Assembly (NCBI GenBank): GCA_015680685.1
Contig: MNCI01037904.1
Location: forward strand, 2,070-35,748
DNA length: 33,679 nt
Direction of reading: 5' to 3'
Origin: Gnetum montanum
Lineage: Eukaryota; Streptophyta; Gnetopsida; Gnetales; Gnetaceae
In this document: in pieces, positions 10,922-20,762 of the stretch
How the letters are laid out: every line of letters begins with the position of its first letter
How positions within the stretch are numbered: the stretch's first letter is position 1
Made by a program: the position numbers and the translations under genes
The notes under the pieces: model-generated
What the model saw: the letters and a program-made list of their open reading frames with translations, nothing else
Database searches by the model: none
What the model was told of the DNA's origin: nothing

Positions 10922-11150
10922 TGGTGTTTAGAGAATTGACTCAAGAGAAACCAAAAAGAATAAAAAATATCACTACATATTATCACACTAAAATGCATAC
11001 ATGCCACATGTGAATCAAGATATCCAGGTCATCAAGGTTGCTATTTTAAGGTCATGGTGGGCCATGGTACTAGTTAAGGCCCTGGTAGGACGTGTTGCCA
11101 ATTTAAGGTATAGTGGACCATGGTAAGTAGGCTCGCTTGTTTATGATTAT
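10922..11150 (-). other. 3' untranslated region of element B
   Basis: Non-coding stretch between integrase and the polypurine tract. It holds a small group of 28-30 bp repeats described separately. No gene seen. Confidence 0.5.
11043..11130. repeat. 29-30 bp repeat cluster 1
   Basis: Three diverged units of 28-31 bp sharing a TTTAAGGTC-TGGTGGGCCATGG core. They are related to clusters at 14,799-14,885 and 24,306-24,516. Each unit contains a partial inverted repeat (CCATGG, GGCC). Confidence 0.65.
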
Positions 11151-12330
11151 TAGCTACATGTAGTATGGATTCAAATAGGAATGATTGACCAGATTGGCCA
11201 GCTCATTCTCATTCATGTTGACTATTCTAAATGCACCATTATCATAAGCTCTCATAACAAGGAAGAGCCCTTTCTAATTGGCTGAGAATTTGTTCGCATG
11301 CTCGTGGATAGCCTTGAAGACCAAGTCACGTTGTGCATGGTTAAGTTATGGTGATGCTACCACTTCTACCTCTCTTGATAATGTTTTATGTGAGCAAGTG
11401 CTTGCATACATTGCTCCTCCACCAAGTTGAGGGCCACTACCCACAACTCCGTACTCTACTTATTATTGATGAAGTCACTCAAGGCTACTCAAAGTAATGG
11501 CACCTACAATTCAAGAGGTAAAACATCTTCAGAACCATAAACCAATCTATAATGGATCATACTAGTTTTCATGTGTAGGTTGTTCTGTATGCCCATAGTG
11601 CATGGACAAGCCACTCATGCCACTTGTGTTTGTTGTTTTTAAGCAAGTTTTTGAGTAAGTTGATGATGGCCTTATTGGTTGCTTCTACTTGTTCATTAGC
11701 TTAAGGGTAATAAGAGGATGAGAAAGAATGCTTAATGCCTAGATTGTGGCAAAAATATTTCATTTCATTACTAAATTGTGGTCCATTATTTGTAACTATG
11801 GTTATGGGTATGCCAAAATGGGCTATAATGTTTTATAAGATGAATTTGCAAACTTTCTTAGACTTAGTCTTCCTTAGGGAAATAACCTAAACCCACTTGG
11901 TAAAGTATTCAATTATAGTGATGATGAAGCTATGCCCTGAGGAAGAATTAGGTGTTATGGATCCAATGATATCCAACCCGAACCATTGAAATGACAATGT
12001 TATTTGAGTGGTATGCAACTGAATTGGTGATACATGTATAAGGTTGCTATATCCTTGGCATGTGTCACATTGCTTAACTTTCTCAAGGCAATCATTTTCC
12101 ACATGGGGCCAATAGTAACCTAACCACCTAATTTTAGTGGACATGGCTCTAGGTCCTATATCTCCTCCACAAACTTCCTCATGAACTTCCTCTAGGACTA
12201 TTCTAGCTTTAGTTTTACCCAAGCACTTTAAGAGTATGCCATCATAAGATTGTTGACATAATGTGTTATCACCCATGATGACATACTACTTTGATCACTT
12301 GTGTAGAGTGTTATTCTAAGTTGTAGTCGG
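11151..12330 (-). pseudogene. integrase domain of element B
   Basis: Reading down the minus strand, a zinc-binding module has the HEEVCGG spacing, KIRWLGYYWPHVENDCLE and CDTCQ (HHCC pattern) at about 12,200-12,050. The catalytic core starts at FGLDIIGSITP and YFTKWV near 11,960-11,885. The second Asp motif reads TNNGPQF (Asn for Asp) near 11,790. LGIKHSFSSSYYP with EQVEATNKAIINLL (catalytic Glu kept) follows at about 11,745-11,660, then WLVHALWAYRTT. The C-terminal part to 11,150 is badly decayed. Together with RT this would have integrated the element. It is nonfunctional through stops and the lost Asp. Confidence 0.9.
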
Positions 12331-12539
12331 GCATTGTCAGGATTTTTCATGCATAAGGTAAAATTTGATATTATCATACCACTCCCTAGCAGGAGCAGTA
12401 TGAACGATGGCCACAAAGGTGTTCTCAGTGTTCTACATGATGGGAATAACATAGTCCATGGTTAAGGTGGACAACTTGCTAAACACATCTGGTGTCATAC
12501 TAAGGGCTAATATTGTGACTATATCAACTATGATGGTTT

Positions 12540-12880
12540 TGTTTCAAGGTATTTGTTGGATATCAACATTTGTAAATTGTTGTAGTAACTTCTTTCCTAG
12601 GTCACAATAAGGTTGTAAGTTCTTAGCTTTGCATCCATAGACTTCGATTACTTGGTTAATCATGAGTTGTGAATCACCTTTGATCATTAAGTATCTAATG
12701 CCTAGCTCATGAGCTACCATCATCCCTCTAATCAAACCTTCATACTCCACTATGTTTTTGGTATATGGAAACTCAAAATAGTAGGTGAAGGATTAGATTT
12801 TGTTAGATGGGAACATTATGCTGGCAACAACACTAGCCCCATGGGCAATCGAAGCTCTGTCAAAGTGCATGACTACTTCA
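12540..12880 (-). pseudogene. second (archaeal-like) RNase H of element B
   Basis: Contains MHFDRASIAHGASVV, FEFPYTKNIVEYEGLIRGM, AHELGIRYLMIKGDSQLMIN and KKLLQQFTNVDIQQIP. This is the family pattern FDGS, N-AEYEAL, GDSQLV-NQ. A second RNase H between the usual RNase H and integrase is a hallmark of the Tat lineage. The acidic residues of EYE and GDS remain, while the first motif reads FDRA. The open stretch 12,544-12,750 has no stop. Confidence 0.9.
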
Positions 12881-13039
12881 TAATGCTTGGATACTTGACT
12901 AATGGTGTTAATATGCTCATTAGGAAATTCAGGATCTATGGTTTCTTGGTCATCAATAGGTAAATCTATGAGTTATATGACTATATCTTGACCTTTCATT
13001 AAGGATTGAGACACATAATGAAGGTAAAATTCCATAGTT

Positions 13040-13480
13040 ATGGCTTTCCATCGAGCTATATGGCTACTTTCATATATGTTGTCCTTGCAAATGATGTCAA
13101 ATTAGCTTCTAAAGAGGTAGTGTATCCACTTCTTAAAGAAGAATATTAGTGCTATACAATACTTCTTCACTTCAGTGTATTAGGTCTCGTGGACAACTAA
13201 TGCATGGCTAAGGTAGTATATAAGCATTTCTGCTCCATCATCATACTTTTGATAGAGTATATAGGAAACTGATTTATCATAGATGGTAGGATAGATATAA
13301 AATGATTTACCCTCTTTTGGAGAATAGAGTGTCACCAATTGTGTTAATTCTCACTTAAGGTTTTCAAAGGCCTCTTGGCATTTAGTCATCCACTCATGGT
13401 GAACCCCTTTCTTAAGCAAGTGTTGCATGGGTTGTAACTTATCTATAAGCATAGTGATAAACATAAAAATAAATTACAAT
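13040..13480 (-). pseudogene. first RNase H domain of element B
   Basis: After RT the minus strand reads WMTKCQEAFENLK, SVSYILYQ, IYYLSHALVVHETQYTEVKKYCIAL and KWIHYLF. These correspond to the usual Ty3/gypsy RNase H order (AF-LK, LYLAVS, YYVS-L---E-RY--IEK, and so on). Several stops interrupt it. It sits in order between RT and the second RNase H. Confidence 0.82.
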
Positions 13481-14290
13481 CTACCTTGTACTACCTAAAG
13501 CTCCTTAAGGTTGGTAGGTACTATTAATTTGGATATGGCCTTAACCTTAATAGGATTGACACGTATCCCTGCTTTAGATACTACAAAGCCAAGCATCTTA
13601 CTAGTCTTGACATTGAAGACATACTTCTTGGGATTGAGCATGAGCTCATATTTGAGACATCATTTAAGCACAAGGTCTAGGTCATTAGCATGATCATTAG
13701 TCACTTTAGACTTAACAACTATATAATCTACATAATCTTTATGGCTCTCTAGTATGTTGCTCCTACATTCTTAAGGCCAAAGAACATCATGATATAACAA
13801 AAGGTACCTTAAGGGGTTATGAAGGTCATGCTAAGTTGATGCTCTAGACTGATCCTAATCTGGCTATATCCCAAGAATCCATCCATAAAGGACAATAAGG
13901 CATGTTTGGCCATAGTATTGATAAGTTGATGAATCCTAGGCAAAGAAAAATCATCTTCGATAGTCGCTTTATTTAGGTCTCAAAAATGAATGCAAATGTA
14001 ATTACTCCTATTTTTCTTAGGGACTATCACTATGTTTAACACCCATTCTACATAATCAATAGCCCTGATGAAACCAACTTAATAGAGCTTTGAGATTTCA
14101 TTTTGAACTATGAAGTCCAAATCGAGTCTACTCTTGCACACTTTTTGCTCACTAGTCTAATGCTAGGTTCTAGTATGATGTTGTGTTGGACCAAATGTGG
14201 GTCTAGGTTTGACATGTCTTCATATGACTAGTTAAAGGATTTAATGTTTCTTTGTAGGATCTTAATTATGTCTTAAGCATATTAAGGTTC
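13481..14290 (-). pseudogene. reverse transcriptase domain of element B
   Basis: Minus-strand motifs in order: SYEDMSNLDPHLVQHNI (about 14,225), WVLNIVIVPKKNRSNYICI (about 14,050), DLNKATIEDDFSLPRIHQLI, LLSFMDGFLGYSQIRI, GTFCYIMMFFGLKNVGATY followed by a stop and RA, then YVDYIVVKSK near 13,735-13,709. KNVGATYQR-type and YVDDM-VKS-type motifs are characteristic of Tat elements and distinguish it from element A. The YVDD box is YVDY. Downstream, KCQEAF begins RNase H. Multiple stops (TAG, TAA) and small indels. Confidence 0.9.
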
Positions 14291-14585
14291 AAGTGAGAAA
14301 CTTAGTTTAAGGGTTTTCTCCTCACCACTGTGTGTTGTGATAGGAACCTCAACTAGAGAGTCTTTGGTTATGCCACCTTCCTCTAAGTCAAGGGTTTTGA
14401 CTAGGTTTTTGGGCCATTCTAGAGGTTTTTTCTATTAAGGCTATGTGCTCTACTAGACTCTTAGGTTCATGGTCTAGGCAATTAGGGTTGATACACCATT
14501 CAACATCACCATGAGGTCCATGTAGACACAAAGGCAAGCATATTTTCTCCCAAGTACTCATACTTTGATCTTGCATGTTAACCAA
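14291..14585 (-). pseudogene. pol segment upstream of RT in element B
   Basis: Open minus-strand stretch (14,388-14,585) reading STWEKICLPLCLHGPHG and WCINPNCLDHEPKSLVEHI. It continues into LDLEEGGITKDSLVEVPI, acidic linker sequence before RT. Its position suits the region between protease and RT of Tat polyproteins. I recognise no separate domain. Confidence 0.55.
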
Positions 14586-15214
14586 AAGATATTAAGTGAA
14601 ACATAGGTAAAAGTGAATAAATAATGCTAAAATGCTATAAAATTATACAAACACATGCAAATCTAATGCAATCAAGGCCATCCAAAGTCATCAATGAGGT
14701 AAGGACAATTTGACAAAGTGTAATACAGGCCAACAAGGGTTAAGTGAATGTCAAGCAAAGGGAAATATAAAAAATGATCAACAAAGGCCAAAATTTTTCT
14801 AGTTTTAGGCCTTAGTGGGCCATGATGCTAGTTTGGAGCCTTTGTGGACTATGATGCCAGTTTAAGGTATTAGCAAGTCATGGTTACATGATGTCAAAGG
14901 GTGGTCAAAGAAGGTCAAATCCCACTATTTGATGTCATTTAAAGGCCAAACAAAGGCAAATGAGGCTATAATAAGGCATATAAGGTTGTAAAAAGGCTAT
15001 AGAAGGTCAATAAGATCAACAATGCAACACACATAAGGAAAAAATCAAGCAAAACAAGCTATATATGATACAATTTAGCTAATATAGATTAAAAATGATT
15101 AGGTTTTGCTAGTTTTAGACCTTAGCAAGCTATGCTACAAGGTTATTAGGTGAGTTCAAGCATCAATTAGGGCTATTTGGACCCAAAAATCAAGTGTTTC
15201 AAGGCTTCCACACT
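14586..15214. other. non-coding junction region between pol of element B and the central segment
   Basis: AT-rich, with many short aaggc/caaaggcc words and no gene. It contains the second group of 29-bp repeats (14,799-14,885) and a single extra unit at 15,109-15,137. If the central segment is a nested insertion, its left junction lies here. I found no terminal repeats or target duplication marking it. Confidence 0.5.
14799..14885. repeat. 29-bp repeat cluster 2
   Basis: Three head-to-tail units of 29 bp starting CTAGTTTTAGGCCTTAG, CTAGTTTGGAGCCTTTG and CCAGTTTAAGGTATTAG, the first two ending in TATGATG or CATGATG. A lone fourth unit lies at 15,109-15,137. Same family and orientation as clusters 1 and 3. 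Confidence 0.75.
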
Positions 15215-15504
15215 NNNNNNNNNNNNNNNNNNNNNNNNNNNNNNNNNNNNNNNNNNNNNNNNNNNNNNNNNNNNNNNNNNNNNNNNNNNNNNNNNNNNNN
15301 NNNNNNNNNNNNNNNNNNNNNNNNNNNNNNNNNNNNNNNNNNNNNNNNNNNNNNNNNNNNNNNNNNNNNNNNNNNNNNNNNNNNNNNNNNNNNNNNNNNN
15401 NNNNNNNNNNNNNNNNNNNNNNNNNNNNNNNNNNNNNNNNNNNNNNNNNNNNNNNNNNNNNNNNNNNNNNNNNNNNNNNNNNNNNNNNNNNNNNNNNNNN
15501 NNNN
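15215..15504. other. assembly gap (290 N)
   Basis: Run of 290 Ns. It lies at the left edge of the 180-bp tandem array, a place where assemblies commonly collapse, so the real length of the array is unknown. Confidence 0.98.
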
Positions 15505-17260
15505 TATGAGGTCCTGGGCTTCTTTGGCATAAATCTTTAGCTTCCAAGAGTATCATCTTCCCACAAAAAGTGGAAAAGAAGCTTTCCCCCTATTTCTATG
15601 TTTCCTAGTGTGGAAGCTGCCCTTCCTAATGTGGGTAAAGAAATAATCCTATATCTAGGCTAATTTGAGTTATAACTAACTATGCATGTTACCTTCCAAA
15701 GTTACTAGGGCCAAGGGCTATGTTTCCATGTCAAAATTTAGTAGTTTTGAGTATTTCCACATGGAGTTTTAGCTTCCCAATCTTTCTCCATGCTAGGGAT
15801 GGTATGCCTAGCATGAAAAACTAGGAGAAATAGGTTTTTACCCTTTTGCATAATTTTTGGTCATGCGTGTAGGTCTCTAAGGTTGCTATTGATGATTGTC
15901 AATTCTTAGTGTCAAAATTTTACTATTTCAAAGGTTTCCAAGTGATTTTTCGATGTTTTTCTCCTTCTGCTACACTAGGGAATCTATGCTTAGTGTGGAA
16001 AGCTAGGGGAATAGCTTTTTGGCCATTCTTGATCACATTTGCAAGGTTTAAGGACTTCAAGAGGTGTGAAACTGGTCTTAGGGTTTGTGTAAATCTTTAG
16101 CCTATTATCTCGAGGTTCCTAGAGGTCATTTCAAGGTACCCCTAAAGTTCTCCACCTTCTCCCAATGTAGAGAAAGTTGATAACCCTAGTTTTTACAATT
16201 TTCTATTATTTCCTACTACACATTCTAGCTTCCAAGGTTGCTATTGATGGCTACTAATACTCGATGTCAAAATTTGGTTGTTTCAAGGGTTATTAAGTAG
16301 TTTTTGGGATTTTCCCACTTTTTTCATATTAGGGATTTCTTGATCATCATGGAAGATTAGGGGGAAGGACTTTATCTTTTTATGATCAATTTGACTATGC
16401 ATGAGTGTCCACAAGGTTGCTAGTATTCGCCATTAGTGTCTAAGGTCAAATTTTGGTTGTTATGAAGGCTGTGAGGGGGTTTTCAGGCTTCCCCCCTTCT
16501 ATCCATGCTGGGATTGGGATGCATAGTGTGGAAGAGGTCTCCATCAATTGAGAAAGTTAAATCTAGGCTATATTGATAACCAATTAACCATGCATGTCAC
16601 CCCTAGGATTGTCGGGGTTGACAATTAATGTTGGGTGTCAAGATCCATCAGTTAGGAGACTTCTAAGTTCCTCATTTAGTCTCCCTCCTTTCTTCCACAT
16701 TGGGCATGATTGTCCCAACATGGATAAGAGGGGTATGATAGTTTTATGTCATATTTAACTACTTTTGGGGTATTCAAAAGCTCTAAAGGGTTCTAGTAGT
16801 GTCTAGGGGTCACTAAGAATCAAGAAATGGTTACTAAGTAGTTAATTTAGGTCATTTTGGCTTCCCCTATATATCCATGCTAAGGGTGATATTCTTAGTG
16901 TGGATGAAGCCTCCCCATCATGGAAACACCAAATCTCAATATTTCAACTAGTTTTAACTAGTTTGACTAGGTTTGGTGAGGTTTTGATGTTGTTGGAAAT
17001 GCTTGGAGGGGTTCTAGGTCATGTGGACCCATCTCAAGGTCAAACCTGAACTAGATGAATGTTTGGGGGGTAAGAATGGATGTTACACACTTTCTTTCAT
17101 GCTAGGAACTATTTCCTTATTCACTTTTGGGAACCAAGGGTTGAAAAAAATAGGCTTTGGTTTCTAAAAATAGAAAAAATAGTTGTATTTTAATGACTAT
17201 GAAATAGGAAGCATGTTTCCACATTGGGCATGGTATCCCAATGTGAATGCATGGGAGTTA
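15505..17260. repeat. diverged tandem array, period about 180 bp, hairpin in most monomers
   Basis: About nine monomers. A hairpin element recurs near 15,605, 15,789, 15,972, 16,160 (weak), 16,325 (weak), 16,504, 16,695, 16,874, 17,090 (half) and 17,219, with spacing mostly 165-191 bp. A second landmark (aaggttgctattgatg... followed by gtcaaaattt) recurs near 15,694, 15,880, 16,239, 16,415, 16,610, 16,788 and 16,977. The best hairpins are CATGCTAGG/CCTAGCATG (15,789-15,815), CCATGCTAAG/CTTAGTGTGG (16,875-16,902) and CACATTGGG/CCCAATGTG (17,220-17,245). Loops are 8-9 bases. No coding signal. Similar 'cttccatgctaggg' words occur in the LTRs of element B. Confidence 0.75.
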
Positions 17261-17703
17261 AGGTTGAAATATGGTTCTAAGTGTCAAAATTTGAGAAAAT
17301 CTTAGCATTGATGTAATTTTTGGTCAAGAGAGAAGGTGTAGGGTGGGGTTCATAATCCAAAAATTTAAAATTTTGAAAAGTGAAGTTTTTTCCCATCCAA
17401 AATCAATGTGAGCTAGAATTTCCACCCTTTGCACCTCTGTGTACTTGGATTTATGATGCACTGAATTAGCAGCTAAGGTTTCAAGGTGTGTGTTTAGTTT
17501 GTAGATGAGATTTATATGTGAGATTTCATAAGTTTTGATCATAACTATCATTCTACATCATCAACACATTGGAGGAGAGCTCTAGTAGAGATTTTATTAC
17601 AGAGAACACCAATCTTCAATGTGGAAGCCTTTTATCTCTTCTACAGCCAGTGTAGAGTTCCTATTTTCTATTAATTTTCATCATCCCCAACATTGAGCTT
17701 GCC
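17261..17703 (+). other. upstream region of the antisense multi-exon pseudogene
   Basis: Non-coding stretch between the tandem array and the inferred start codon. A weak TATA-like word (TTTATATG near 17,510) lies about 190 bp upstream of the ATG. No strong promoter can be called. Confidence 0.35.
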
Positions 17704-17831
17704 ATGGCACCTAAGCAACAAGGAGGAAACAAAAAAAATCTTGCAATCAAGAAGATGGATGAGAATTATAGGGGGTTGTTAGAGGTTCCCATGCCTATCT
17801 CCATCTAGGCCTTGTCCATCACCACTCCAAG
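17704..17831 (+). pseudogene. exon 1 of the antisense pseudogene
   Basis: Starts at ATG 17,704 (MAPKQQGGNKKNLAIKKMDE, a basic N-terminus). One in-frame TAG occurs at codon 35 (PISI-stop-ALSITTPR). It ends ...CCA AG before GTAGGC. The next exon starts after TTTTTTTCTAG at 17,910, and AG joined to A restores Arg, keeping the frame. Confidence 0.65.
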
Positions 17832-17910
17832 GTAGGCAGCTCTATTTTTGCCTTTGTTTTCTATGGTTTTTCTAGTTTTGTTTCCCATGTGTTGAGTCCT
17901 TTTTTTCTAG

Positions 17911-17976
17911 ATATACTATGGTGGAGGAATTAAAATATAATTACAATGAAATTCCACCTTTCTTGGCTGCTTCCAT
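17911..17976 (+). pseudogene. exon 2 of the antisense pseudogene
   Basis: Reads YTMVEELKYNYNEIPPFLAAS without a stop if the donor is GT at 17,977. The split codon AT plus A is completed by exon 3 at 19,863. Phase agreement at both ends is the main support. Confidence 0.6.
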
Positions 17977-18335
17977 GTAGATCTATAGTCATTTTTTTGT
18001 TTTAGCTTTTGTAGATTCAATTTTGAAAATAGGGCTTGTTGTTTCATGTTTTTCAAAAACAAAATTGAGATAGGGCCATTTTCCCTAGATCTAGGCCTTA
18101 GGATTTGTTAAAATTAAACTTTAAGAAAATTCTAACCCGTATTTTTGGTGTGAATTTTAATGAGTTTCAATCATTTCAACTATTTTGACTATGTTTCTAT
18201 GGCTATGTAAAATCTAGGTTTTGAAAATCTATTAAGTTTTGGGCATGGAAAAGCAAGCAAAGCTGTGTATTTTTTTTTCATAAGAAAATAGCTAAATTTA
18301 TTCAAAATTTGATGCCATGGGTTTCTAGCCCTTTG

Positions 18336-19054
18336 TTTAAGCTTTCCAATGGCTATTTTCTAGTTTAATTTGACCTCGAAATAATGATGTTATGATTTTT
18401 TCTCAAAAATTGTGCATTTCAATTTCTTATGCCATTTTTGTAATTTCATATAATCTCATGAATTTTTTCTAAAGAAATGCTATAGGTTTCGGCTATTTTC
18501 TAGTTTTTTATGAGTAGGTCTTGGCTTCACTTTTTTAACAAAGGTGGAATCACTCTAATTGGACTTAAAACAAATTTTCTACAAATTTTTTACTAAGCAT
18601 TTGTAATAAGGATGTTTGTGTCATTTTCAAATTATTGCCCAAATTGATGAATTTTTCCTACATAAATAGCAAAGGTTTTNCCCTATGCACCTATGCTTAG
18701 AAAAAATTTCAAAACCTTTGCTATTTATGTAGGAAAAATTCATCAATTTGGGTAAGAATTTGAAAATGACACAAACATCCTTATTACAAATGCTTAGTAA
18801 AAAATTTGTAGAAAATTTGTTTTAAGTCCAATTAGAGTGATTCCACCTTTGTTAAAAAAGTGAAGCCAAGACCTACTCATAAAAAACTAGAAAATAGCCG
18901 AAACCTATAGCATTTCTTTAGAAAAAATTCATGAGATTATATGAAATTACAAAAATGGCATAAGAAATTGAAATGCACAATTTTTGAGAAAAAATCATAA
19001 CATCATTATTTCGAGGTCAAATTAAACTAGAAAATAGCCATTGGAAAGCTTAAA
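18336..19054. repeat. 344-bp near-perfect inverted repeat with single Ns at the joins
   Basis: Left arm 18,336-18,679 and right arm 18,711-19,054 are equal in length and match as reverse complements with very few mismatches noticed (for example near the cccaaattgatg segment). A 31-bp spacer begins with N at 18,680, and another single N follows the right arm at 19,055. The arms are far more alike than other repeats here. This is best explained as a gap-filling or misassembly artefact, though a recent inverted duplication is possible. Confidence 0.85.
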
Positions 19055-19139
19055 NATAACTTTTGTTTTTCTTTTATCAATATGTAAAACTAATTCTTTA
19101 TCTTGTTTTTTTAAAGATGAGTAAAAGATTTTTCTATTT

Positions 19140-19430
19140 TTAGCAAGCTTTTACTATGGCTACATGGTTTTTTCTAATTTATGATGCTTTTTCTAAATTT
19201 GTGCACAGTTTAGATGTTTTTTCCAAATTTATGCATACTTTGCATAATTTAGATGTTTTTTCTAAACTTAGGCTTCCTTTTCTTAATTTGTGCATAGTTT
19301 AGATATTTTTTCCAAATTTATGCATGCTTTGCATAATTTAAATGTTTTTTCTAAACTTATTCTTGCTTTTTCTAAATTTATGCATAATTTAGATGCTATT
19401 TTCTAAATTTATGAATAACATAGACCAAGG
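19140..19430. repeat. AT-rich tandem repeats in intron 2, about 50-60 bp units
   Basis: Recurring taatttagatgttttttc, taaatttatgcat and gctttgcataattt words, in about five imperfect units. No coding signal. Confidence 0.6.
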
Positions 19431-19500
19431 TTTAGTTCTGGCTATAATTTTTTGGCTATGATATTTTGGTTATGGTAATAATGCTTTTATAGAATTCCTT

Positions 19501-19830
19501 AAGCTAATTTAGATAAACATCTCAAAGCTTTTTACAAAGGCTAATTTTACCTCCAACTATATGTTTTTTCAAATTTACTAAGTAATTCCATAATGTAAAG
19601 CTAATTTAGATTAACACATTAGATCCTTTTACAAAGGCTAATTACACCTTCGACTAGATTTTTTTTCTAATTTTGCCAAGTATTTCCATAGTATAAGGCT
19701 ATACAAGGTTGTAATAATGTTTTCTCATGAAATTACTCAAGCTAATTTAGATAAACACCTTAGAGCTATTTATAGTGGCTAATTTCACACCAACTTGAGA
19801 TTTTTTCTAGATTTGCAAAGTAATGCCAAA
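19501..19830. repeat. three tandem units of about 100-140 bp before exon 3
   Basis: Units begin aagctaatttagat(a/t)aaca at 19,501, 19,598 and 19,739, followed each time by a caaaggctaatt-type segment, a T-run and a taattcca/tatttcca/taatgcca word. The last unit ends about 35 bp before the exon 3 acceptor. Confidence 0.65.
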
Positions 19831-19862
19831 TGGTCACAATGTTTTTTCTTTTCTTCAAGTAG

Positions 19863-20306
19863 AGTCTTTTTTAAGCTTGTCCTCATCATGGTGGAGTTGG
19901 TGAGTATCTTGTGCTACATTGGTCATCCCAAGACCAACACCCCATCACATGACATGCCTTCTGGAAAGCTCTTGTTGTGGTTCCAACCTAGGATAAGAGA
20001 ATTTCTTACCTACCTCCTTAAGAAATTTAATGTGATATTGTTGTCACACTTGTCTATGGATGCAGCTAGGGTTATAATGGAGACCCTATTGCCTCGAGCA
20101 TCTGACTTGATTATCAAATTCATTAATGACAAGCTACCTCCTAAGATAGCATTGAGATTAGTAGATGTCATAAACCCACGCTACTTGATAGAGATATGGA
20201 TGATGCAAGAGTATAATTGATATAATGTTGACAATACCCTAATGGTGGCCCACAGAGTCCACATGTTATTCTAGAACCTGCCTGGCATCATGTATCATCT
20301 ACAAGG
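19863..20306 (+). pseudogene. exon 3 of the antisense pseudogene
   Basis: Open from the acceptor (AG at 19,861-19,862) to a TGA at 20,218, then on through one TAG to CTACAAGG. It includes MVELVSILCYIGHPKTN, WFQPRIREFLTYLLKKFNV, LSMDAARVIMETLLP and LPPKIALRLVDVINPRYLI. The RP-x-REFL-x(3)-L-x(2)-FNVxLLS pattern loosely recalls FCP1/NIF-type HAD phosphatases, but the DxDxT signature is not seen. The expected donor reads AT at 20,307, one transition from GT. Confidence 0.6.
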
Positions 20307-20387
20307 ATGAGCATGATTATTGTAATGCTTTTATGTTTTGGCTTGACTACCTTTCCTAATTTCAACTAATTTACAAATTTCTTGCAG

Positions 20388-20650
20388 GTACAAGGTCAAT
20401 GATCAAATCTTGGTAGTGGCTCAAACTACTTTGGATAAATTCACTAAGAGTCCTTAAGTCAAAATAGTTGTGTATCAATAGTAAAGAGGGGACTTTGATG
20501 CATATGCCTCAAGATTCAACCTCATATATAAGAAGTGTAAGGATCATAGGACAATGCATAGCTAGTGGGTAGACGCCAATACCATGGATCAAACCCTTGT
20601 AGCTGGGACCTCCTCTCAAACCACATGGAAGAAGAAAAGGAAATGTAAAA
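20388..20650 (+). pseudogene. exon 4 of the antisense pseudogene (3' end uncertain)
   Basis: After TTTCTTGCAG it reads YKVNDQILVVAQTTLDKFTK, then FDAYASRFNLIYKKCKDH, ending in a basic KKKRKCKSK that resembles a monopartite nuclear localisation signal. Three in-frame stops. The frame follows exon 3 correctly. The best donor (GTAAAGG at 20,651) leaves a phase that does not fit exon 5, so either the donor differs or an indel has occurred. Confidence 0.55.
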
Positions 20651-20762
20651 GTAAAGGCTATAGCTTCTAGTGTTTCATGGTTATAACTTTAAGTGTTCTA
20701 TTACTTTGCTTGGTTATTAAAATTGCTCATGTTAATGCTAAACTTTGATTGTTGCTTCATAG

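Larger units (their letters stand above)
17977..19862 (+). other. intron 2 of the antisense pseudogene (1.9 kb)
   Basis: Long non-coding stretch from a GTAGAT donor to a ttcttcaagtag acceptor. It contains the near-perfect inverted repeat (18,336-19,054) and two families of AT-rich tandem repeats (19,140-19,430; 19,501-19,830). Part of its length may be an assembly artefact. Confidence 0.5.

Noticed and set aside
15156-15556. Open frames of 110-127 codons across the gap
   Set aside because: They consist almost wholly of N.
18336-19054. Inverted repeat as a foldback transposon or MITE
   Set aside because: No target duplication, and the arm edges coincide with single Ns, which fits an assembly join better.
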